Assembly (NCBI RefSeq): GCF_041080795.1
Contig: NZ_CP129674.1
Location: 2,294,001-2,358,000, forward strand
Length of the DNA stretch: 64,000 nt
Source: Bifidobacterium sp. WK041_4_12
GTDB lineage: Bacteria > Actinomycetota > Actinomycetes > Actinomycetales > Bifidobacteriaceae
Reading direction: 5' to 3'
Each line of letters begins with the position of its first letter. The first letter of the stretch is position 1. Below, piece after piece: positions 52,693-64,000 of the stretch. The translations under genes were made by a program, and so were the position numbers. The notes under the pieces are model-generated. The model saw only the letters and a list, made by a program, of their open reading frames with translations. It made no database searches and was not told where the DNA came from.

Positions 52693-53652
52693 TTAACCCT
52701 TTACTGAGCCAGACATCGACTCCTGATAGAAGCGCTGCATCACGATGAACAGCAGTGCAATGGGGATTGAAACACACACCGCGCCCGCCGCGAATCGCGC
52801 ATACCAATCCTGGATGTATTCCTTCTGCAGCATCATCCACAACCCCAGAGACACCGTATAATTCTCCTGCGTTCGTGCAATGGCTTTCGCCAGTACAAAG
52901 TCAAGCCATGGGGTCAGGAACCCTACGATTGCTTGATACACGATCATCGGTCGCGCGACGGGAATCACGATCTTCGTGAACACTTGCCATCTCGTACACC
53001 CATCAATGTAGGCAGCCTCGTCTAGCGACATCGGAATCGTATCCATATATCCCTTCATCACATAGAAGCCGGCACCACTGCCCGCCGAGTACACGATAAT
53101 CAAGGCAATGTTCGTCATCCCGCCACTGGTAAGTCCAAGCGCCTTCAAGATGAAATAGATCGCCACGACTGCCATGATTCCCGGAAACATGCCAAGAATC
53201 AGCGCGATGTTCATGAAGGGCTTGCGGAATCTGAAGCGCAGACGACTCATGCAGAATGCAACGCTGAGCACGAAGAAGGTGCTGATGATGCAGGTGAAAA
53301 TCGCGATGATCAGCGTATTCATGAACATTCTGGGAAAGTTCAGCACATCGGTCTGCATGAACAATTCCTTGTAGTTATTCAGCGTATATTTCGACGGAAA
53401 GAAGGTCGAAGAATATGGTGCCGTATTCTGATTGAAGCTCTCTGCGAGCACCCAGATGATCGGCGCGAGCCAAATAACGGCCATGACTGTCAGAAACACA
53501 TGCGTTGCCACATCACCGACAATCCGCTGGGTTCGAGTGGACGTGAATAATTCCAGATGCTTGCGTTGCGCCAGACCTATGGTCTCATTCACTGAGTTCT
53601 CCATTGATTTGCCGGTCACATTGCTCTGTGAATGCTTGCTTGTCCTGTTCAC
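52693..53652 (-). CDS. Maltose-type ABC importer permease (MalG-like)
   Basis: A 319-residue permease of the CUT1 family with six hydrophobic segments and the EAA motif SLDEAAYIDGCTRWQVFTKIV (near 215). It forms the channel with the MalF-like protein, whose gene overlaps its start by 4 bp. The charged N-terminal 30 residues are cytoplasmic. No ATPase gene is in the cluster; a shared MsmK-type ATPase elsewhere would be needed. Confidence 0.9.
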   Translation of the reverse strand: MNRTSKHSQSNVTGKSMENSVNETIGLAQRKHLELFTSTRTQRIVGDVATHVFLTVMAVIWLAPIIWVLAESFNQNTAPYSSTFFPSKYTLNNYKELFMQTDVLNFPRMFMNTLIIAIFTCIISTFFVLSVAFCMSRLRFRFRKPFMNIALILGMFPGIMAVVAIYFILKALGLTSGGMTNIALIIVYSAGSGAGFYVMKGYMDTIPMSLDEAAYIDGCTRWQVFTKIVIPVARPMIVYQAIVGFLTPWLDFVLAKAIARTQENYTVSLGLWMMLQKEYIQDWYARFAAGAVCVSIPIALLFIVMQRFYQESMSGSVKG

Positions 53653-55064
53653 TGGAATCCCTCCTCATTCTTGTATGAACCGCTGCTTCTGTATGCCACA
53701 AGTGAGACCACGGCAAGTACGATAAAAGTCAGAATGCCGATAACGGCACCGAGGTTGTAATTGCTTTTATCCACAGTCAGCTTGTACAGCCATGTGATAA
53801 GAAGATCGGTCTTGCCTGCAGATGCTCCGACAGGTGTCGGATCGCCGTTTGACAACAGATAGATGACGTTGAAGTTATTCACATTGGCCGTGAACGTCGT
53901 AATCAGATATGGCGTCATCACAAAGAACATGTATGGCATCGTCACATTTCTGAATAGCTGCCAAGAATTTGCACCATCAAGACGTGCCGCTTCATACAGT
54001 TCACCTGGAATGTTTTGCAAAATTCCAGTGACCTGCATAATCGTATACGGAATGCCAACCCAGAGATTGATCAGAATGACGGTCACTCGTGCCCAATTCG
54101 CATCGGTAAAGAATGGCAATGCCGTATCGATCCAACCCCATTGTTGAAGCAGACGATTGATGGCACCTGTCGGCTGCAGCATCGTGTTCATGACGAGCAG
54201 CGAAACGAACTGCGGTACGGCAATGGACATGGAGAACGATGCACGCCAGAATCCCTTGAGCTTCGTACCTTTGCGATTAATGACCATGGCCATGAACATG
54301 CCGAGGAAGTAGTTCAGGAAGGTCGCGAAGAAAGCCCACACCAGCGTCCACGCCAAAACCGACATGAACAGTTGGATGTTGACGTCGCCAGCGCCGTTAC
54401 CAAGCACCCTGGCAAAATTTTGCAGTCCAACCCAACCGAACCGAGTGACATGGTTGGAATCATAGCTCGTGAATGCCATCGTGATCATGAAAACGAGGGG
54501 CAGAACGGTGAAGATGATTATCCCAGCTGTCGGCAGAGACATCAGCAAGGTTTGGACATTCACGTTGCTCAAGCTGCGCACGTCCTGCACCAAGCTCGGC
54601 ACCTTGCCGTCATTCTCTGCAGCGACAAGCTGCGCCTTATATGCGCTTCGAACGGCGACCCAAGCCAAGACCAGGAAGACCACGCACAGAACGATTGAGG
54701 AAATCCCGTACAGAAGAATGACAACCGACGGATGGCCAGCCTGGTAGACCCAGAAGCCATTCACCTTAGTTTTGGTCTGACCAGAACCTTCAAGCTTTAT
54801 CAATGCCTTGATCTTCGAGAAGCCTTGTACAACCATGAAATAGATGAATCCCATCTCCAGCGCAAAGAACATGATTCCTTTGGCAAATTGGCGATGAGCT
54901 ACGTTGCCCAGTCCAAAGATGAGGAGGGACAGTCGGGTCGCCGTGTTCCCTTGGCTCATTCCTTTGGAAAATGAATATGGAGAAGGCTGGATGAAGTCTT
55001 TCTTTCTCTTGTGCAGCTTGGGCGAAGGCTGCACTATCTCACGTGATTCAATAGTTACCGACAT
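53649..55064 (-). CDS. Maltose-type ABC importer permease (MalF-like)
   Basis: A 471-residue CUT1 permease. The first 140 residues include an extra membrane region (GKSRFAKGIMFF-like) before the conserved core with EAA motif YEAARLDGANSWQLFRNVT (near 365). ATG 55064 is chosen for its GGAGGG site; the frame runs on upstream without support. It sits between the binding-protein and MalG-like genes. Confidence 0.9.
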   Translation of the reverse strand: MSVTIESREIVQPSPKLHKRKKDFIQPSPYSFSKGMSQGNTATRLSLLIFGLGNVAHRQFAKGIMFFALEMGFIYFMVVQGFSKIKALIKLEGSGQTKTKVNGFWVYQAGHPSVVILLYGISSIVLCVVFLVLAWVAVRSAYKAQLVAAENDGKVPSLVQDVRSLSNVNVQTLLMSLPTAGIIIFTVLPLVFMITMAFTSYDSNHVTRFGWVGLQNFARVLGNGAGDVNIQLFMSVLAWTLVWAFFATFLNYFLGMFMAMVINRKGTKLKGFWRASFSMSIAVPQFVSLLVMNTMLQPTGAINRLLQQWGWIDTALPFFTDANWARVTVILINLWVGIPYTIMQVTGILQNIPGELYEAARLDGANSWQLFRNVTMPYMFFVMTPYLITTFTANVNNFNVIYLLSNGDPTPVGASAGKTDLLITWLYKLTVDKSNYNLGAVIGILTFIVLAVVSLVAYRSSGSYKNEEGFQ

Positions 55065-55216
55065 GAACCCTCCAGATAACATTCGTGACTGGTATGACAA
55101 TTCTGACTGCCCTGCTGCGAAGCACTGCAGAAGGTGCAGCGGCGCTATCCCCGACTCAGGTAAGAGGCTTTTGCCCTCTTCAGCACCGAAAGACAGCGCT
55201 GCTGCAAGACGACGGT

Positions 55217-55262
55217 CAGCCAATTGTATATGGATTGCATGCAGTCCATATACAATTGGCTG
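55217..55262 (-). other. Intercistronic 18-bp hairpin between the binding protein and malF-like gene
   Basis: Arms 55217-55234 and 55245-55262 are perfect complements with a 10-nt loop. It lies 17 nt after the binding-protein stop codon, with no T tract. Such hairpins raise the level of the binding-protein message relative to the permease genes. Confidence 0.75.
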
Positions 55263-55279
55263 AGTTCAATTCCTGAACA

Positions 55280-56527
55280 TCACTTGGTGTTGGAATAAGC
55301 CGAATTCCAAGCTTCTGTTTTTGCGACAGCATTCTCTGCCGTGACATCGCCGTTCATGATGGCCTTACCGAAGTTCTCCGCAGGTGTCCAGAAGTTTGAC
55401 ATGGCTGCAACGGTGGGTTGCAGAATCGATGTTGCGTTAATCGTGTCATTCTGAGCAACTGCAACTGGGTCTGCGGTAATCGCCTTATCCTTCAGCAGAC
55501 TTTGGTCAGAAGGTATAATGCCGCGCATCGTGTAATGAAGCTTCTGAGCCTGTGAGCTGCCAAGGTACGCGGCAAACTCCGATGCTGCCTGGGGGTACTT
55601 GGTGTTCGGATTGTACGCGACCGCCTTTGATCCTGCGAATGCCTCCATCTGGACCGACTTGCCATTGAGGTCATACTTTGGAAGCTGCGCCGCTGCGTAG
55701 TTATCTCCCAAGGCTTTCTTGACGTTTTCTGAATCCCAAGAACCTGAGAACAGCACATCGACCGAGCCATTGCCCAATCCTGCAAGTCCCGAACCATTGG
55801 CATCAGAGACAAAGTTCGGATTCTTAGACAAGCTCACCAGATACTTCGTCACATCGCTAGCCTTGGACCCTGAGAAATCGACTCCAGCTTTGGAATCAGT
55901 ACCGTTCTTGCCAAACAGCGTATTTCCGTTGCCAAGGTAAAAGGCGGGCAAATACCAGGAATTGGTGATTGGGAACGAAACCTTTCCCTTCTTCAGCATT
56001 GCATCAAGGGAACTGACATCATTCGCGGAAAACTTGCTCTTGTTGTAATACATGAACCATGTGTTGCCGGTATAGGGAACTCCGTACACCTTGCCACCTT
56101 GAGTGACAGAGGTGAGCATCTGCTTCGAATTCTGCTTCTTCACCTGTGCGAGCGCAGAATCGCTGAGTTCACCAATCGCATCAGCAGAGACGAGGGTTCC
56201 CAGCTGATCATTCGAAAACATATACACGTCTGCAGCAGCGCTGGGATCCTGCTTCACGGTTGTACCTGCATCACCCTCTGACACCACTGAATTCTTCCAA
56301 GTAATTTTATACTCCGGGTGTGCTTTTGCAAAAGATGCTTCGAGGGTTGGAAGCCACGAAGAAGCGTTCTGTTGATCTTCCTGTGGTGCCCAAACCGTCA
56401 ACTGTACGTTAGATGTGCCCGTTGAACTTGAACTACTCGAAGCTGAAGAAGATCCGCATGCTGCAAGTGGACCAATCAACATGGCAGCAGCAATCCCCAA
56501 GCCACCTATTTTTTTGAAATCAGTCAT
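55280..56527 (-). CDS. Maltose-type sugar-binding lipoprotein (MalE-like)
   Basis: A 415-residue lipoprotein: signal peptide with lipobox LAAC (about residues 21-24), a Ser-rich linker (SSSASSSSSS), then QLTVWAPQEDQ and the CUT1 binding-protein core. ATG 56527, preceded by AGAGG, is the likely start. It is first in the operon, next to a candidate LacI operator region. Substrate: malto-oligosaccharides or another alpha-glucoside, inferred from the divergent GH13 locus. Confidence 0.9.
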   Translation of the reverse strand: MTDFKKIGGLGIAAAMLIGPLAACGSSSASSSSSSTGTSNVQLTVWAPQEDQQNASSWLPTLEASFAKAHPEYKITWKNSVVSEGDAGTTVKQDPSAAADVYMFSNDQLGTLVSADAIGELSDSALAQVKKQNSKQMLTSVTQGGKVYGVPYTGNTWFMYYNKSKFSANDVSSLDAMLKKGKVSFPITNSWYLPAFYLGNGNTLFGKNGTDSKAGVDFSGSKASDVTKYLVSLSKNPNFVSDANGSGLAGLGNGSVDVLFSGSWDSENVKKALGDNYAAAQLPKYDLNGKSVQMEAFAGSKAVAYNPNTKYPQAASEFAAYLGSSQAQKLHYTMRGIIPSDQSLLKDKAITADPVAVAQNDTINATSILQPTVAAMSNFWTPAENFGKAIMNGDVTAENAVAKTEAWNSAYSNTK

Positions 56528-56604
56528 CATTGACCTCTCAATATCGTTGTGTACTGGTTGTGGAATCAATACCTGCATTCCATCGAGACGACCATGTCTG
56601 CAAC

Positions 56605-56640
56605 CGTTATCAATGGTAACGTATTTTATGCAAAATTTGC
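56605..56640 (-). promoter_or_regulatory. Candidate operators of the malE-type operon
   Basis: CGTTATC-A-ATGGTAACG (56605-56621) is an almost perfect inverted repeat, and GCAAAATTTGC (56630-56640) a perfect 11-bp palindrome. Both lie about 80-110 bp upstream of the malE-like start, with CAACCGTTAT resembling LacI-family half-sites. The remainder of 56528-56798 has no gene. Confidence 0.5.
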
Positions 56641-56798
56641 AACTTCACTAGCTATGAATTTCTATGTTTTGTTTCATGCAAACCTTGTCATTGCATATAT
56701 GCTCTGAAGGGTTTGACTCACTATCGAACACTTCGTTCAGAGATGAATTCCTATAAATTGAAACCCTTTCTTCATGAAAGCTTGGCACAATGTATTGA

Positions 56799-57704
56799 AT
56801 GAGCGCAACAAACGATTTCATATCCTCGTCTTCCGAAGAAGTTCCAACATCTGTCTCAAGCAAGGTAGGTGTCTCCGAGCCTCTGCAGGAGGAACAACCC
56901 GAAGAGCGTAGCCACGCTGTCGGGAACAACGACACCATCGACACCCTGCTCAACCGCAGATCAATACGTCGCTTTGAGCCAACACCCATTCCCAAGGAAA
57001 CAACGGATCTGATCGAACGAGCGGCACAGCGTGCGGCGAGCAGCCAGTTCCTTAATGCCTGGTCTGCTGTGAGAATCACCGATCCCACCATCAAAGCGGA
57101 GTTGGCCGCCATCGGCAATCAGACGTATATCGCCGAAGCTCCGCTACTCTACGTATTCATACTCGACCAGCGGCGCAATGCTGCGATTGCAGCTAAACAG
57201 GGGATTGACATCACGTCTGAAGACTTGAGTCTGAGGGCCAGCTACCGCTTCATTCAGGCTCAGAACGATGCCGTTCTTGCTCTTCATGCGATGGAGACCG
57301 CAGCTGAATCTTTGGGTCTTGGATGTGTTATTCTCGGCTCCGTGCTGAACGATCTCGATAGACTGATCACTCTGCTGCACTTGCCACAATTCACCTTCCC
57401 CGTGCTGGGCCTTGCGCTTGGCAAGCCTGCGCAGAAGCCAAGCCTCAAGCCTCGTATGCCCCGATCCATGCAGTTCTTTGACAATCAATACCCATCCGAT
57501 TTCAATGACCCTGGATTTGACCAATCACTCAAGGATTTTGATAGCACGGTGCATCAATACTACGATCTACGCCAAGCCGACCGTCCAGTCGATGCATTCA
57601 GCGCGCAAATCAAGAGAATCGCTTCGACACAGCCATCGAAGCTGAACGACATCATGACCTTTGCCCCGAAACAGGGCTTTGACGTCACACCGCGCGAGCA
57701 ATAA
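56799..57704 (+). CDS. NADPH-dependent nitroreductase/flavin reductase
   Basis: A 301-residue FMN-dependent oxidoreductase of the NfsA/FRP type: LLNRRSIRRFEPTPIPKETTDLI (FMN contact), AASSQFLNAWSAVRI, and GLGCVILGSVLNDLDRL. The C-terminal 90 residues form the extended arm of this group. The first 45 residues are Ser/Glu-rich and probably disordered. It would reduce nitro compounds or quinones in the cytoplasm. The palindromic element copy 2 lies just after its stop codon. Confidence 0.85.
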   Translation: MSATNDFISSSSEEVPTSVSSKVGVSEPLQEEQPEERSHAVGNNDTIDTLLNRRSIRRFEPTPIPKETTDLIERAAQRAASSQFLNAWSAVRITDPTIKAELAAIGNQTYIAEAPLLYVFILDQRRNAAIAAKQGIDITSEDLSLRASYRFIQAQNDAVLALHAMETAAESLGLGCVILGSVLNDLDRLITLLHLPQFTFPVLGLALGKPAQKPSLKPRMPRSMQFFDNQYPSDFNDPGFDQSLKDFDSTVHQYYDLRQADRPVDAFSAQIKRIASTQPSKLNDIMTFAPKQGFDVTPREQ

Positions 57705-57715
57705 CGCGAGCGATA

Positions 57716-57822
57716 ACGAGTTTTGCGGCAATTCCACAGTACAAAAGCATCAGAACGTTGAAACAACGGCGAAGAACGGCACATTATTGGCATGCATACT
57801 TGAGAATTGCCGCAAAACTCGT
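57716..57822. repeat. Long palindromic element, copy 2 (19-bp perfect arms)
   Basis: Arms 57716-57734 and 57804-57822 are perfect complements, enclosing 69 nt, and contain the core GTTTTGCGGCAATTC shared with 33078-33196. It fills the gap between the convergent nitroreductase and small Cys-protein genes. Confidence 0.85.
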
Positions 57823-57823
57823 A

Positions 57824-58072
57824 TTACCATCTCGGCTTATAACCACGTTTGCGAGAATGAGGCTTTCGTGAACGCTCAATGTGGTGATGCGGCAACGTTG
57901 TCGCTGGGTCTCGGCTCGTCAGATGCCATGTGCTGCAATATTCGCATTGGTACACCCATAATCTCACCCCGCGGCTGACGAAACTCTGGTCAGCCGCACG
58001 CTCAGCCATTGCCTTATCGTGATACATGATCTTCGACGTTGTCTGGCATCGTTGTGGAGTGAAAAAGTGCAT
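57824..58072 (-). CDS. Small Cys-pair protein of unknown function
   Basis: An 82-residue basic protein with AERAADQSFVSRGVRLWVYQC then EYCSTWHLTSR. The pair CEYC followed by WHLTS matches a small actinobacterial family I know only as hypothetical, possibly a zinc ribbon. The C-terminus is very basic (SRKPHSRKRGYKPRW). There is no strong ribosome site before ATG 58072. Convergent with the nitroreductase. Confidence 0.7.
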   Translation of the reverse strand: MHFFTPQRCQTTSKIMYHDKAMAERAADQSFVSRGVRLWVYQCEYCSTWHLTSRDPATTLPHHHIERSRKPHSRKRGYKPRW

Positions 58073-58098
58073 ACCGCTATCGTAGGCCGGAGTTCCTA

Positions 58099-59034
58099 TT
58101 ACGGCAGGTCGTTGCCCGCAGAAGTATAGAGGTCATACCATTCCTGCCTCGTAAGCTCAACATCAGCGCCCGCGAGCATCTTGGTCAGTCGAGAAGGAGT
58201 CATCGAGCCCAATAGCACCTGCATGCGCGCTGGATGGCGCAGAATCCATGCCACAGCGATAGCGCTAATATCCACGCCGTACTGGTGTGCCAGCTCATTA
58301 AGCTTCGCATTGAGTTCAGGGAACTTAGGGCTGCCTAGGAATACACCTTCAAAGAATCCGTACTGGAATGGGCTCCATGCCTGAATCGTCATCTTATGCA
58401 GGCGGGAATAAGAAATGATCCCGCCATCGTGATCCACGCTTGCGGGATCATTCATGTTGACATGCATCTCTTGCTGCACCATGCCTGTGTGTCCAAGCCC
58501 GAACTGCAGCTGGTTGACCTCGAGCTTCTCATCAAGTGCACTCTGGAGTAGGTCAATCTGACCAGGATTGACGTTGCTCACGCCAAAGTGGTGTACTTTG
58601 CCAGCATTGCGCAAAGTTTGGAAGGCATCAGCCAGTTCATCAAGATCAACCAAGGTATCTGGTCTGTGAAGCAACGCAAAGTCAACATAATCGACCTGCA
58701 GGTTCTCAAGTTCCTTATCAAGTGCAGCGATAAGGTGCTTCTTGGAAAAGTCATAGCCTGTTATATGTCCTTCGTCGTTGCGCGAAATACCAAACTTGGT
58801 CTCCAGCACAACATCGCGACGAGCAATTCCAAGATTTACCAGAGAACGACCGAATGTTCGAGAACTCTCTCCACCGGCATATACATCAGCGGTATCAAAG
58901 AAGTTGATGCCGCCATCCAAAGCCGCCTTCACCACTGCGTCCGCTTCATCCTGAGATTTGTCAGCAATGCGCATCACACCAAGCGCTGTGCGCGAAGCGT
59001 GCACGCCGGTTGTGCCAAGATTCATAAACTTCAT
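58099..59034 (-). CDS. Aldo/keto reductase
   Basis: A 311-residue NADPH-dependent reductase with the barrel motifs GVMRIADKSQDEADAVV, FFDTADVYAGGESS (catalytic Asp and Tyr near 46-52), VDFALLHRPD (His) and IGVSN-like FGVSNVNPGQ. It reduces sugar or aldehyde carbonyls. ATG 59034 is chosen because AGGGAG precedes it. Stands alone between the small Cys gene and the rRNA operon. Confidence 0.88.
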   Translation of the reverse strand: MKFMNLGTTGVHASRTALGVMRIADKSQDEADAVVKAALDGGINFFDTADVYAGGESSRTFGRSLVNLGIARRDVVLETKFGISRNDEGHITGYDFSKKHLIAALDKELENLQVDYVDFALLHRPDTLVDLDELADAFQTLRNAGKVHHFGVSNVNPGQIDLLQSALDEKLEVNQLQFGLGHTGMVQQEMHVNMNDPASVDHDGGIISYSRLHKMTIQAWSPFQYGFFEGVFLGSPKFPELNAKLNELAHQYGVDISAIAVAWILRHPARMQVLLGSMTPSRLTKMLAGADVELTRQEWYDLYTSAGNDLP

Positions 59035-59163
59035 TGTTTCTCCCTCATGAGTATCAACTATTCGGTTCAACCTTATCGGCAGCCTTGCCTTCAGGTATAA
59101 GGGAGATAAAAAATATTCACTCAGCTAAAGAAGTCCAGTTCGTGGTTGTTTTTGGATATGTGT

Positions 59164-59196
59164 GGGCCTCGGGGAGCTGTGCTCTACCCGAGGCCC
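59164..59196 (-). terminator. rRNA operon terminator
   Basis: GGGCCTCGGG (59164-59173) pairs with CCCGAGGCCC (59187-59196) just after the 5S gene. In the minus direction it has no T tract. Confidence 0.65.
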
Positions 59197-59209
59197 GTAT
59201 CGTGTGAAG

Positions 59210-59326
59210 CGACGACGTGCTACTCTCCCACACCCTAACGAGTGCAGTACCATCGCCGTGCTAGGTCTTAGCTTCCAGGTTCGGAATGGAACTGGGCGTT
59301 TCCCCTAGGCTATGGTCGCCGCAAAT
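59210..59326 (-). rRNA. rrf: 5S ribosomal RNA
   Basis: About 117 nt that match the actinobacterial 5S rRNA, with the ends pairing (GCGGCGACCATAGC near the 5' end, and GTCGTCGC at the 3' end). Ends are approximate. Confidence 0.92.
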
Positions 59327-59489
59327 CTTTGATTATCCACACCCTTTCAAGGGGCATGGGACTGTGGTCGCTTGGGAACCGGACAGTGGACGCTTTGCTA
59401 TTTCATCGATCGCTGCAGTCAACAAGTGCTCCTTGTCGCCGAGATGATGCCAGAAGGACCTGCACACCCACCCATCCTAGAAGATGAAT

Positions 59490-64000
<4,511 letters not shown>

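Overview
The window looks like a chromosomal segment of a member of the Bifidobacteriaceae, probably Bifidobacterium or a close relative. The grounds are an rRNA operon (16S-23S-5S, minus strand, right end) whose 16S-23S spacer shows no tRNA, a dnaK-grpE-dnaJ-hspR operon with an actinobacterial HAIR operator, a bifunctional adhE, and a dense set of sugar transporters, glycosidases and sugar regulators (GH36, two GH13, LacI, AraC, SorC). The species cannot be named from the sequence alone.

Layout. 1-1762: start of a large secreted surface protein on the minus strand that runs off the left edge. 2.5-4.3 kb: a HipA-like kinase gene preceded by a small partner gene. 4.4-13.5 kb: a minus-strand ketose or pentitol utilisation island with a frameshifted galactitol-type PTS IIC, xylulokinase, SIS-domain isomerase, a ribose-type ABC importer (permease, lipoprotein, double ATPase) and a GlpF-like channel. 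13.7-15.4 kb: divergent MerR regulator and SDR dehydrogenase. 15.5-17.9 kb: sugar acetyltransferase, AraC regulator and a DinJ/YafQ-type toxin-antitoxin pair. 18.1-27 kb: alpha-galactoside region (MFS transporter, GH36 alpha-galactosidase, AraC regulator, GPH-family symporter), then a DUF4867 protein and a zinc alcohol dehydrogenase. 27.5-32.9 kb: adhE, a SorC regulator, and an SDR/MarR divergent pair with strong operator palindromes. 33-40.7 kb: a small membrane protein, peptidase E, a short UvrA-like protein, a LEA-like protein, a HAD phosphatase and a DEAD-box helicase. 41-45.4 kb: heat-shock operon. 45.7-56.5 kb: histidine phosphatase, DUF4235-type protein, then an alpha-glucoside/maltose locus (GH13, LacI, GH13 forward; malEFG-type ABC importer plus a TraX-family membrane protein on the minus strand). 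56.8-59 kb: nitroreductase, a small Cys-pair protein and an aldo/keto reductase. 59.2-64 kb: rRNA operon, with the 16S truncated by the window edge.

How the parts work together. Most of the window serves uptake and breakdown of plant-type sugars feeding the bifid shunt: alpha-galactosides (GH36 with two candidate permeases), alpha-glucosides (two GH13 enzymes and an ABC importer with no ATPase gene of its own here), and a ketose or polyol whose product reaches xylulose 5-phosphate through xylulokinase. AdhE closes the fermentation balance.

Non-coding structure is rich. It includes a dispersed long palindrome with a shared core at two convergent gene junctions 24 kb apart, short tandem repeats of 8-19 nt at or near the 3' ends of several genes, three genes with leaderless-promoter geometry, and many clear stem-loops and operators. 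No CRISPR array, insertion sequence, tRNA or complete prophage was seen.
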